DNA of 64,000 nucleotides from Actinomadura rupiterrae (GTDB taxonomy: Bacteria; Actinomycetota; Actinomycetes; Streptosporangiales; Streptosporangiaceae). The position numbers were made by a program, and so were the translations under genes. The stretch is from the NCBI RefSeq assembly GCF_024172125.1, contig NZ_JAMZEA010000002.1, forward strand, positions 744,001 to 808,000, written 5' to 3'. A model generated the notes under the pieces. The model was not told the origin of the DNA. It saw nothing but the letters and a program-made list of their open reading frames with translations, and searched no databases. This document shows positions 28,581 to 36,378 of the stretch, in pieces (the stretch's first letter is position 1; every line of letters starts with the position of its first letter).

Positions 28581-28656
28581 GGACGGCCCCGGCCGAACGG
28601 GGATCACCGACCACCGGGCGCCAGGTGATCCCCGTCCGCCCGGGGCCGTCCTTTTT
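28581..28656 (+). terminator. Intrinsic terminator with two stacked perfect stems and T5
   Basis: Outer arms GGACGGCCCCGG (28581-28592) and CCGGGGCCGTCC (28640-28651) pair over 12 bp. Inner arms ACGGGGATCACC (28597-28608) and GGTGATCCCCGT (28624-28635) pair over another 12 bp. They are separated by a 4-nt internal loop on each side, and a TTTTT run follows directly. It terminates the AMP-binding transcription unit. Confidence 0.85.
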
Positions 28657-28675
28657 GTATTTCGGCTCCGCCGGA

Positions 28676-28829
28676 CTCGCCTAGCGGCTCGCCCACCGGC
28701 CCGCAATACGTGCGAACGCTGCATGGCTTCGCCATCAAGCGCCCGCACACTCGCCTCCGGCGTTGTGCGCGGGCCCTTGTTAACGCGTTCGCGCGCGGGC
28801 CGGGCGCCGTCCGTGGCCCCCGGCTTGCC
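28676..28829. repeat. Intergenic repeat element, copy 1 (long)
   Basis: First of three related units starting CTCGCCTAGCGGCTC, then a small hairpin (ATGGC-TTC-GCCAT), then a large imperfect hairpin and one copy of the 26-bp unit containing GTTAACGCGTT. It ends in a GGGCGCCG..GTGGCCCCCGGCTTG segment shared with copy 3. Short ORFs inside are not credible genes. Confidence 0.75.
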
Positions 28830-28871
28830 AATGTGCGTCAGGTTCCGCTGGGTGCGACACCGGTTTCAAAG

Positions 28872-28980
28872 CTCGCCTAGCGGCTCACCCCCGGCCCGGA
28901 AACCCGCGCGAATGCTGCATGGCTTCCCCACCAAGGACCCGCGCACTCGCCTCCGGCGTCGCGCGCCGCCCGTGGCCCCG
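28872..28980. repeat. Intergenic repeat element, copy 2 (degenerate)
   Basis: Shares the CTCGCCTAGCGGCTC start and the following ~70 bp with copies 1 and 3. The small hairpin is broken here (ATGGCTTCCCCACC), and the 26-bp GTTAAC unit is absent. This looks like a decayed member of the family. Confidence 0.65.
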
Positions 28981-29030
28981 CCTCGGCGATGTGCGGCGCG
29001 CTCTGCTTTTTGAGCCTCCGGCTCCGGGGG

Positions 29031-29235
29031 CTCGCCTAGCGGCTCGCCCCCGGCCCGGAAGCTCGTGCGAATGCTGCATGGCTTCGCCATCAAGGGCCCG
29101 CGCACTCGCCTTCGGCGTTGTGCGCGGGCCCTTGTTAACGCGTTCGCGCGCGGGCCCTTGTTAACGCGTTCGCGCGCGGGCCCTTGTTAACGCGTTCGCG
29201 CGCGGGGCGGGCGCCGTTTGTGGCCCCCGGCTTGC
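29031..29235. repeat. Intergenic repeat element, copy 3 with 26-bp triplication
   Basis: The best preserved copy. CAAGGGCCCGCGCAC (29091-29105) and GTGCGCGGGCCCTTG (29120-29134) form a perfect 15-bp stem, with an inner CGCC/GGCG stem in the loop. The 26-bp unit starting GGGCCCTTGTTAACGCGTTC is repeated three times without spacers at 29126-29151, 29152-29177 and 29178-29203. Confidence 0.75.
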
Positions 29236-29394
29236 ACCAACGCGCCCGGCGCGGAAGGCGCTCTGCGCCTGGAGCGCCGGGCTTGTTCTAAGCGGAGCGG
29301 GAGACTGCGATGGGTTCACGCGCGGCTCTGTCCGCGCTTCTCGGTTTGCGAGGGGGCGGGGGAGGCGGTTTGCGCCTGGGGCGCTGGGGTGGTT
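29236..29394. other. Intergenic stretch without recognised feature
   Basis: The remainder of the gap between the repeat block and the aldehyde dehydrogenase stop codon. I see no gene, promoter or terminator that can be defended. Short open frames here read through the repeat or antisense to the dehydrogenase. Confidence 0.4.
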
Positions 29395-30828
29395 CTAGGC
29401 GGGACGGGGGATGGCCTTGTGTTCTAGGTAGGCGGTGAGGCCTTCGGGGCCTAGTTCTCGGCCTAGGCCGGAGTCCTTGTAGCCGCCGAAGGGGGTGTTG
29501 GGGTCGAGGACGTAGAGGTTGACGCCGCAGGAGCCGGTGCGGATGCGGCGGGCGATGTCGACGCCGTGGGCGACGTCGGCGGTCCAGACGGAGCCGCCGA
29601 GGCCGTAGTCGCTGTCGTTTGCGATGCGGACGGCGTCGTCCTCGTCCTCGTAGGGGATGAGGGCGAGGACGGGGCCGAAGATCTCCTCGCGGGCGATGCG
29701 CATGTCGTTGGAGACGTCGGCGAAGACGGTGGGGGCGACGTACCAGCCGCGGTCGTGCGGGCGGTCCAGGCCGCCGGCGATGATCTTGGCGCCCTCGTCC
29801 TGGCCGATCCGGATGTAGTTCTCGACGCGGTCCTGCTGGCGGCGGGCGACGAGGGGGCCGATCTCGGTGCCGTAGTCGGCGGGGTCGCCGACGGCGAGGG
29901 ACGAGACCATGGTGCCGAGGGCGTCCGCGACCTCGGCGTAGCGGCTGCGGGGGGCCAGGATGCGGGTCTGCGCGGCGCAGGCCTCGCCGTTGTTCATCAG
30001 GGACGCCATCTTGAAGCCCTCGATGGTCGCCGCGAGGTCGGCGTCCTCCAGGATGATCGCGGCGGACTTGCCGCCGAGCTCCAGGGTGGCGGGGCGGAGC
30101 AGGCGGCCGCACGCCTCGCCGATGCTGCGTCCGGCGGCGGTCGAGCCGGTGAAGGCGACCTTGTCGACGCCGGGGTGGGAGACGAGGTAGGCGCCGACCT
30201 CGCGTCCGGCCGGGACGAAGTTGAGCACGCCGTCCGGGACGCCGGCCTCCTTGGCCCACTCGGCGAGGAGGTAGGCGTCGAGGGGGGCTTCGGGGGACGG
30301 CTTGGCGACGACGGTGCAGCCCGCGACGAGCGCCGGCGCGAGCTTCAGCATCAGCGTGAACTGCGGGACGTTCCAGGGGTAGATCGCGGCGACGACGCCG
30401 ACCGGCTCGCGGGTGACGGTGACCGGGCCGAGCATGCCGGGACGCTCGTCCTCCCACGCGAAGTCCTTGGCGAGGTCGACGTAGTACTGGAGCACCATCT
30501 GCGGCAGCGCGGCCTGGCCGAAGATCGAGAAGAGGATGGGCGAGCCCATCTCCTCGGTGACCAGGTCGGCCATCGCCTGCTGGCGCTCGGCGTAGATCGC
30601 GGAGAGGCGGCCGAGGATCTCGGCGCGCTCGGCGGGCGCCATCCGCGGCCAGGGGCCGTGGTCGAACGCGCGGCGCGCGGCCTGGACGGCGCGGTCCATG
30701 TCGGCCTCGGTGCCGTCCGGGACGCGGCCGACGAGCTCCTCGGTGTGCGGGGAGACCACGTCGATGGTGCCGGTGCCGGCGGGCGCCGTCCACTCGCCGC
30801 CGATGAACAGCCGATCGTGTTCGCGCAT
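29395..30828 (-). CDS. NAD(P)-dependent aldehyde dehydrogenase
   Basis: A 477-residue aldehyde dehydrogenase, normal in length. The N-terminal domain binds the cofactor (IYPWNVPQF, VAKPSPEAPL, FTGSTAAGRSIG). The catalytic Glu is in LELGGKSAAIIL and the nucleophilic Cys in NNGEACAAQTRIL. The C-terminal EIFGPVLALIPY and NTPFGGYKDSGLGRELG motifs are also present. GGGAGG 4 nt before the ATG at 30828 decides the start over the longer frame from 30897. The gene stands alone. A perfect palindrome lies 75-91 bp upstream. The substrate is not deducible; the sequence resembles the broad-range group acting on aliphatic or aromatic aldehydes. Confidence 0.93.
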   Translation of the reverse strand: MREHDRLFIGGEWTAPAGTGTIDVVSPHTEELVGRVPDGTEADMDRAVQAARRAFDHGPWPRMAPAERAEILGRLSAIYAERQQAMADLVTEEMGSPILFSIFGQAALPQMVLQYYVDLAKDFAWEDERPGMLGPVTVTREPVGVVAAIYPWNVPQFTLMLKLAPALVAGCTVVAKPSPEAPLDAYLLAEWAKEAGVPDGVLNFVPAGREVGAYLVSHPGVDKVAFTGSTAAGRSIGEACGRLLRPATLELGGKSAAIILEDADLAATIEGFKMASLMNNGEACAAQTRILAPRSRYAEVADALGTMVSSLAVGDPADYGTEIGPLVARRQQDRVENYIRIGQDEGAKIIAGGLDRPHDRGWYVAPTVFADVSNDMRIAREEIFGPVLALIPYEDEDDAVRIANDSDYGLGGSVWTADVAHGVDIARRIRTGSCGVNLYVLDPNTPFGGYKDSGLGRELGPEGLTAYLEHKAIPRPA

Positions 30829-30901
30829 GCCGCCTCCCGGCTTGACCGAATGCTTGCTTGGGAGACAGCATCGCACGACGCACCCGGGCGTCCGCAAGAG
30901 G

Positions 30902-30919
30902 AATGAGACGCCAGTCTCA
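30902..30919. promoter_or_regulatory. Perfect palindrome ATGAGAC-GCCA-GTCTCAT (putative operator)
   Basis: Seven-base arms with a 4-bp spacer lie between the deaminase stop and the aldehyde dehydrogenase start, 74 bp before the latter. Size and symmetry fit a TetR-family operator. No T-run follows, so a terminator is less likely. No candidate regulator gene is adjacent. Confidence 0.5.
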
Positions 30920-30933
30920 TCAAGGCGCGACGG

Positions 30934-31374
30934 TCAGTCGAGGAGGTGGGCGTTGGGTTTGCGGGCTCGGGCCGACAGGGACGGGAGTTCGACGACCTCC
31001 ACCTCGTGCGCGCGCAGGTACTCGTCGCCTACGCCTTCGACAAAGAGGGATGGTTCGCGCCATGCGAACACCACGCGCCGGATTCCGGCCGCGACGATCA
31101 GTTCGGCGCAGGGGCGAGGGCGCGACTTGCGCGCTCCGCAGGGTTCGAGCGAGCTGTAGATCGTCGCGCCGGACGGCACGGACGCGAGCTTCGCGAGCGC
31201 CGCCTCCTCCGCGTGGTCGGACGGGTCGGACTCGCGCGAGAACCCGCGGGCCAGTTCCGTGCCGTCCGGGCCGACGACGACCGCGCCGACCGAAAATGCG
31301 GTCTCGGACGGCGGGCACAGTTCGGCCAGGTCGCAGGCCAGTGCCAGCCACCGCTCGTCGGGATCGTCAGCCAC
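30934..31374 (-). CDS. RibD-type deaminase domain protein (cytidine-deaminase fold)
   Basis: A 146-residue zinc deaminase with the catalytic HAEEAAL motif and the zinc cysteines in SSLEPCGARKSRPRPC. It matches the N-terminal half of bifunctional RibD, which deaminates 2,5-diamino-6-ribosylamino-pyrimidinone phosphate in riboflavin synthesis. The GTG start overlaps the end of the reductase gene by 8 nt, so the two RibD halves are encoded in the reverse order (reductase first) as separate, coupled genes. Other nucleoside or guanine deaminases share the fold, so the riboflavin assignment depends on the partner. Confidence 0.82.
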   Translation of the reverse strand: MADDPDERWLALACDLAELCPPSETAFSVGAVVVGPDGTELARGFSRESDPSDHAEEAALAKLASVPSGATIYSSLEPCGARKSRPRPCAELIVAAGIRRVVFAWREPSLFVEGVGDEYLRAHEVEVVELPSLSARARKPNAHLLD

Positions 31375-32053
31375 GGTGCTCTCCGACCAGGTAGCGCAGC
31401 AGGACGAGGTTGCCGATGCGGGTGATGTCCTCCAGCCGCATCGGACGATCCGGGGACTGCGGGAAGACGCCCGAGCCGACGAAGCGCGGCGCGGACGGGT
31501 CGCCGAGCAGGAACGGCGCGATGACGAGCTGGATCTCGTCAACCAGGCCCTGGGTGAGGAACGCGGTGTGGATGCCGCCGCCGCCCTCGACCATCAGCCG
31601 CTTCACCCCGCGTTTTGCCAGGTCGGCGAGCATCGCGGGGAAGTGGACGGGGTCGCCGGCGTCCATCACCTCGGCGCGGTCGCCGAGCCGCGTCGCGAGC
31701 GCGGGCGCGTTTCCGGACGACGCGTACACCAGTTTCGGCGACTCGCCGGTGGTGAAGAACCGCGCGTCCGGGTCGAGGTCGCCGCTCCAGGTCACGGTCA
31801 CCTTGGTGAGGTCGGGCGGGAGCCCTTGACGGACCCGCTTCTCGCGCCGCGACTCGCCCTTGATGAGCAGTTTCGGGTCGTCCGCCCGGACGGTTCCGGC
31901 GCCGACCAGGATCGCGTCGCAGGTGGCGCGGACCGCGTCCACCCGGTCGAAGTCGGCCGGGGTGGACAGCCGCAGCCGCTCGGGAGCCGAGTCGTCGATG
32001 TACCCGTCGATCGACATCGCGCAGCTCAGCAGCACATAGGGACGCTCGCTCAC
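31367..32053 (-). CDS. RibD-type pyrimidine reductase (DHFR fold)
   Basis: A 228-residue DHFR-fold reductase with the RibD C-terminal signatures CAMSIDGYI, AILVGAGTVRADDP and KRLMVEGGGGIHTAFL. It should reduce the ribosyl side chain in riboflavin biosynthesis with NADPH. The start is GTG at 32053: TAGAGT lies 7 nt before it and there is no Shine-Dalgarno, which fits a leaderless promoter. Longer in-frame starts at 32062 and 32077 are possible. It is followed by the deaminase with an 8-nt overlap. No other rib genes are in the window, so this may be a secondary or paralogous set. Confidence 0.82.
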   Translation of the reverse strand: MSERPYVLLSCAMSIDGYIDDSAPERLRLSTPADFDRVDAVRATCDAILVGAGTVRADDPKLLIKGESRREKRVRQGLPPDLTKVTVTWSGDLDPDARFFTTGESPKLVYASSGNAPALATRLGDRAEVMDAGDPVHFPAMLADLAKRGVKRLMVEGGGGIHTAFLTQGLVDEIQLVIAPFLLGDPSAPRFVGSGVFPQSPDRPMRLEDITRIGNLVLLRYLVGEHRG

Positions 32054-32195
32054 GCGCGTCACTCTAGGGGACGGCACGCCCGGCCGCGCAGGGTGCGGAC
32101 GATATCACCGAGCGTCATACCGGACGGGGAATCCCGTGCGGGGCGGCGTTTCTGAGCCTGTTGTGTCGGGGGTGGCGCTTAGGGTGTCGTCCGCG

Positions 32196-33335
32196 ATGCG
32201 AATTCTCCACACCTCCGACTGGCATCTCGGCAGATCGTTCCACCGCGAGGACCTGCTGTCCGCGCAGGCCGCGTACGTCGACCACCTGGTCGAGACGGTG
32301 CGCGCGGAGGACGTCGGCTGCGTGCTGGTGTCCGGCGACGTGTACGACCGCGCGCTGCCCGGCGTGGACGCGGTGAAGCTCGCCAACGAGGCCCTGGAGC
32401 GGCTCGCCGAGCGCACCCGCGTGGTGCTCATCGCGGGCAACCACGACTCGGCGCGCCGGCTCGGCTTCGGAGCCCGGATGATGGACGCGTCGGGCGTGCA
32501 CCTGCGCACCGACCCCGCGCGCGTGGGCGAGCCCGTCATGGTGGAGGACGTCGCGGTCTACGGCATCCCGTACCTGGAGCCCGAGATCGTCCGTCCCCAG
32601 TGGGACCTGCCCGAACGCGGCCACGCCGCCGCGCTCGGCGAGGCGATGCGGCGCGTCCGGGCCGACCTGGCGACGCGTCCGGACGGGACGCGCTCGGTCG
32701 TCCTCGCGCACGCGTTCGTCACCGGCGGCGAGCCGAGCGACAGCGAGCGCGACATCTCGGTCGGCGGCGCGGTGCACGTCCCGGCGGCGGTGTTCGACGG
32801 CATCGGCTACGCCGCCCTCGGCCACCTGCACGGACGGCAGCGCATCACCGAACGCGTCCGCTACTCGGGTTCGCCGCTCGCCTACTCGTTCTCCGAGGAG
32901 CACCACCTCAAGGGCTCCTGGCTCATCGACCTGCGCCCGGACGGCTCGCTCGGCGAGGAGTTCGTGGAGGCGCCGGTGCCGCGTCCCGTCGCGCGCCTGC
33001 GCGGGAGGCTCGACGACCTCCTCGAATCGCCGCGCTACGACGACTTCACCGGGCACTGGCTCCAGATCACCGTCACCGACCCGAACCGTCCGACCGCCGC
33101 GATGGAGAAGCTGCGCCGCCGCTTCCCGCACACGCTCGCGCTGAACTTCGAGCCCGACGCGTCCGGCGGGGTCCCGCGGCCGCGCACGTTCGCCGAGCGC
33201 GTGCACGAGCGCTCGCACCTCGACATCGCCGCCGACTTCGTCACCGAGGTCACCGGCACGCCCGCGTCCGAGGCCGAGAGCGACCTGCTGCACGAGGCGT
33301 TCGAGGCGTTCCGCCGCAAGGAGGCGCTGCGGTAA
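32196..33335 (+). CDS. sbcD: Exonuclease SbcD (Mre11-like nuclease subunit)
   Basis: A 379-residue calcineurin-type phosphoesterase. The metal-binding motifs appear in order: HTSDWHLGRS, VSGDVYDRALPG, IAGNHDSARRLGFG, LAHAFV and LGHLHGRQ. The C-terminal capping domain ends in a helix-rich tail that binds SbcC. SbcCD is an ATP-dependent nuclease that cleaves hairpins and DNA-end blocks. The ATG at 32196 gives the canonical MRILHTSDWH start. The stop overlaps the sbcC start (TAATG), showing translational coupling. Confidence 0.96.
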   Translation: MRILHTSDWHLGRSFHREDLLSAQAAYVDHLVETVRAEDVGCVLVSGDVYDRALPGVDAVKLANEALERLAERTRVVLIAGNHDSARRLGFGARMMDASGVHLRTDPARVGEPVMVEDVAVYGIPYLEPEIVRPQWDLPERGHAAALGEAMRRVRADLATRPDGTRSVVLAHAFVTGGEPSDSERDISVGGAVHVPAAVFDGIGYAALGHLHGRQRITERVRYSGSPLAYSFSEEHHLKGSWLIDLRPDGSLGEEFVEAPVPRPVARLRGRLDDLLESPRYDDFTGHWLQITVTDPNRPTAAMEKLRRRFPHTLALNFEPDASGGVPRPRTFAERVHERSHLDIAADFVTEVTGTPASEAESDLLHEAFEAFRRKEALR

Positions 33336-36300
33336 TGCGACTGCACCGGCTGGTCGTCACCGCGTTCGGCCCGTTCGGCGACGAGCAGGAGATCGACTTC
33401 GGCGCGCTCGCCGACGCCGGGCTGTTCCTGATCCAGGGGCAGACCGGCGCGGGCAAGACCAGCGTGCTCGACGCGGTCTGCTTCGCGCTGTACGGGCAGG
33501 TTCCGGGCGTCCGGAACAGCGCGCGCGGGCTGCGCAGCGACCACGCCGCGCCCGACCTCGCGCCGAGCGTCCAGCTGGAGACGACGATCCGGGGCCGGCG
33601 GCTGCGCATCACCCGCTCGCCCGAATGGTTCCGGCCGAAGAAGCGCGGCGAGGGCCTGACGAAGGAGAACGCCAAGGTCGTCCTGGAGGAGTTCGAGCAC
33701 GGCGAGTGGGTCGCGCTGTCCACCCGGGTCGGCGAGGCCGACGACGTGATCGGCCGTCTGCTCGGGATGACGGCCGCGCAGTTCTGCCAGGTCGCGATGC
33801 TGCCGCAGGGCGCTTTCGCCGGGTTCCTGCGCGCGAAGGCGGGCGAGCGCCGCGAGGTGCTGGAACGCCTGTTCTCCGCCGAGGTGTTCTCGTCGGTCGA
33901 GCAGTGGCTCGCCGAGCGGCGCCGGGACGCCGGCCGCGACGCCGACGCGCGGCGCGTCCACGCCGAGTCGGTCGCGGGACGCATCGCCGAGGTGGCGGGG
34001 GAGCGCGGCCCGCACGACGCGTCGCCCGTCCCCGCGCCGAGGCAGGGCCAGCCGCGCGGCGGCGAGGCGCAGGACGCGCTGGAGACGGTCGAGTCGCTGC
34101 CCGCCTGGGCGCGCGGGCTGGTCGCCGAGCATCGGGACATCCTGGACGTCCAGCGTGACCTGCACCGGGACGCCGTGGACGCCGCGTCGGCCGCGCGCGA
34201 GGAGCTCGACGCGGCGCGCGAGCTGGCCAAGCACCAGCAGCAGCACGCCGACGCGCTGCGCAAGCGCGAGCAGCTGGCCGAATACGCCGAGGCCCGCGCG
34301 AGCTGGGCCGCGCGGCTGGACGCCGCCGCGCGCGCCGACCGGGTCATCCGGGTCGTCCAGGAGGTGGCGGCGCGGGAGGGGCAGGAGCAGCGGGCGCGCG
34401 CCCATGCGGCCGCCGTCCGGACGCGCGTCGCCACGCTCGTCCCGCCGGGCGCGGCGGAGGACGTCCTCACCAAGGCCGAGCGCGACCGCCGCGACGAGAT
34501 CGCCATGCTGGAAGGACGCCGCGAGACCGCGCACCGCCTCCGCGACATCACCCGCGAGCGCGAGCAGCTCTCAACGACGCAGATCCGGCTCAACGCCGAG
34601 CTGGCGCAGCTCGCCGACGCGCTCGAAGAGCTGCCCGGACGCGTCGAAGCGCACCGGACGGCCGTGGAGCAGGCCCGGGTCGCCGCCGCCGAACTTCCGG
34701 GCTCGCGCGCCGCGACCGAGGAGCTGGACCGGAAACTGGCCGCCGCCGAGCGCCGCGACCACCTCGCCGTCGCCATCGAGCAGGCCGACGACCGGCACAG
34801 CGAGGCCGTCGACACCGCGCAGAACGCCCGCGACGTGTACCAGGACCTCCAGCAGGCGCGGCTCGAAGGCATGGCCGCCGTGCTCGCCGCCGAACTCGAA
34901 CCCGGCGAGCCGTGCCGGGTCTGCGGCGCGACCGAGCACCCCGAACCGGCCACCCCGTCCGGCGACATTCCGGACAAGGACGCCGTGGACCGGGCCCGCG
35001 CCGCCTTCGAGGCGGCCGAGAAGCGCCGCGAGGACGCCAAGCTGCGCGTCCGCGAGCTGCGCGGCGAGTACGACGCCAAGCTGGAGGTCGCGGGCGAGGA
35101 GCCCGCCGCCGAGTTCGCCGCGTCCCTCCAGGCCGCGCGCGAACGCCAGGACGAGCTGGCCGCCGTCGCCGCCCGGGCCGAGCACCTCGAAGCGGAGCTG
35201 CGCCGCGTCCAGGGCGAGGAGCAGCGGCTCCGGACCCGGCACGAGGAGGTCTCCGCGAACGTCCAGACCGTCCGCGCGCAGGACGAGGGCCTCGCCGACC
35301 AGCACGTCCGGCTCACCGCCGAACTCGACGCCGCCCGCGGCGACGACCCGACGCTCGAAGCGCGCATCGACCGCCTCGACCGCGAGGCGTCCGCGCTCGG
35401 CGCCGCCGCCGAGGCCCTCCGCACCGCCGAGCAGGCGTCCCGCGAGCTGGCCGCCGCCCGCGACGCCGCCTCTCGCGCCGCGACCGAGGAACTGTTCGCC
35501 AGCCCGGAGGCCGCGTCCGCCGCCTGGCTGGACGACGAGGACCAGGCGCCCCTCCGCGACCGCCTCCGCCGCTACGAGCAGACCGAGGCCGTCGTCGAGA
35601 ACGCGCTGAAGGACCCGCAACTGCGCGCCGCCGCCGACCGTCCGGCCCCGGACCTACCCGCCTACGAGGCCGCCGCCGCGCGCGCGGAAGCCGCCGCGAC
35701 CGCCGCCGCGTCCGCCGTCTCCCGCTCCGAACTGCGCCTCTCCCGGCTGGACGAGCGCTGCCGCGAGCTGGCCACCGCCGTCGCCGCGTGGCGCCCCGCC
35801 GCCGAGGCCTACGCGGTCGCCGAGCGCATGGCCGGGCTCGTCTCCGGCACCTCCCCGGCCAACCGCGACAGCATCTCGCTGACCGCCTACGTCCTCGCGG
35901 CCCGTCTCGAACGCGTCGTCGCCGCCGCCAACGAGCGCCTCGGCCGCATGTCCGCGGGCCGCTACGTCCTGCGGCACACCGTCGACAAGGCGGCCGGCGA
36001 CCGCAGCAAGAGCGGCGGCGGGCTCGGCCTGCGCGTCGTGGACGCCTGGACGGGCGCCGACCGCGACCCGGCCACCCTCTCGGGCGGCGAGTCGTTCATC
36101 ACGTCCCTGTCCCTCGCGCTCGGCCTCGCCGACGTCGTCACCGCCGAGGCGGGCGGCACCGAGGTGAACACCCTCTTCGTCGACGAGGGCTTCGGCACCC
36201 TGGACGACGAGACCCTCGACGAGGTGATGGCCGTCCTCGACGCCCTCCGCGACGGCGGCCGAGCCGTCGGCGTCGTCAGCCACGTCGCCGAACTCCGCAC

Positions 36301-36367
36301 CCGCATCCCCGCCCAACTCAAGGTCACCAAGACCCGCACCGGCTCCACCGTCCACGTCACCGCCTGA
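33335..36367 (+). CDS. sbcC: Exonuclease SbcC (Rad50-like ATPase subunit)
   Basis: A 1010-residue ABC-ATPase with split heads. Walker A is GQTGAGKTS, the Q-loop lies in AMLPQGAFAGFLRA, a long coiled coil follows, and the zinc-hook CRVCG sits mid-protein (ELEPGEPCRVCGATEHPEP). The second coil leads to signature ATLSGGESF, Walker B TLFVDEGFGTLD and the switch His in VVSHVAEL. Length and order are normal for SbcC/Rad50. It works with SbcD at DNA ends and hairpins. The gene directly follows sbcD with a 1-nt overlap. The frameshifted HEAT-like gene begins 11 bp after its stop. Confidence 0.96.
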   Translation: MRLHRLVVTAFGPFGDEQEIDFGALADAGLFLIQGQTGAGKTSVLDAVCFALYGQVPGVRNSARGLRSDHAAPDLAPSVQLETTIRGRRLRITRSPEWFRPKKRGEGLTKENAKVVLEEFEHGEWVALSTRVGEADDVIGRLLGMTAAQFCQVAMLPQGAFAGFLRAKAGERREVLERLFSAEVFSSVEQWLAERRRDAGRDADARRVHAESVAGRIAEVAGERGPHDASPVPAPRQGQPRGGEAQDALETVESLPAWARGLVAEHRDILDVQRDLHRDAVDAASAAREELDAARELAKHQQQHADALRKREQLAEYAEARASWAARLDAAARADRVIRVVQEVAAREGQEQRARAHAAAVRTRVATLVPPGAAEDVLTKAERDRRDEIAMLEGRRETAHRLRDITREREQLSTTQIRLNAELAQLADALEELPGRVEAHRTAVEQARVAAAELPGSRAATEELDRKLAAAERRDHLAVAIEQADDRHSEAVDTAQNARDVYQDLQQARLEGMAAVLAAELEPGEPCRVCGATEHPEPATPSGDIPDKDAVDRARAAFEAAEKRREDAKLRVRELRGEYDAKLEVAGEEPAAEFAASLQAARERQDELAAVAARAEHLEAELRRVQGEEQRLRTRHEEVSANVQTVRAQDEGLADQHVRLTAELDAARGDDPTLEARIDRLDREASALGAAAEALRTAEQASRELAAARDAASRAATEELFASPEAASAAWLDDEDQAPLRDRLRRYEQTEAVVENALKDPQLRAAADRPAPDLPAYEAAAARAEAAATAAASAVSRSELRLSRLDERCRELATAVAAWRPAAEAYAVAERMAGLVSGTSPANRDSISLTAYVLAARLERVVAAANERLGRMSAGRYVLRHTVDKAAGDRSKSGGGLGLRVVDAWTGADRDPATLSGGESFITSLSLALGLADVVTAEAGGTEVNTLFVDEGFGTLDDETLDEVMAVLDALRDGGRAVGVVSHVAELRTRIPAQLKVTKTRTGSTVHVTA

Positions 36368-36378
36368 CAAGCAAAGCC

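Noticed and set aside
28710..29160. Short ORFs in the repeat block (60-120 aa)
   Set aside because: They lie on both strands over hairpin repeats, share the repeated peptide only because the DNA repeats, and have no ribosome sites.
29126..29203. CRISPR array
   Set aside because: The 26-bp repeats are contiguous with no spacers and there are no cas genes.
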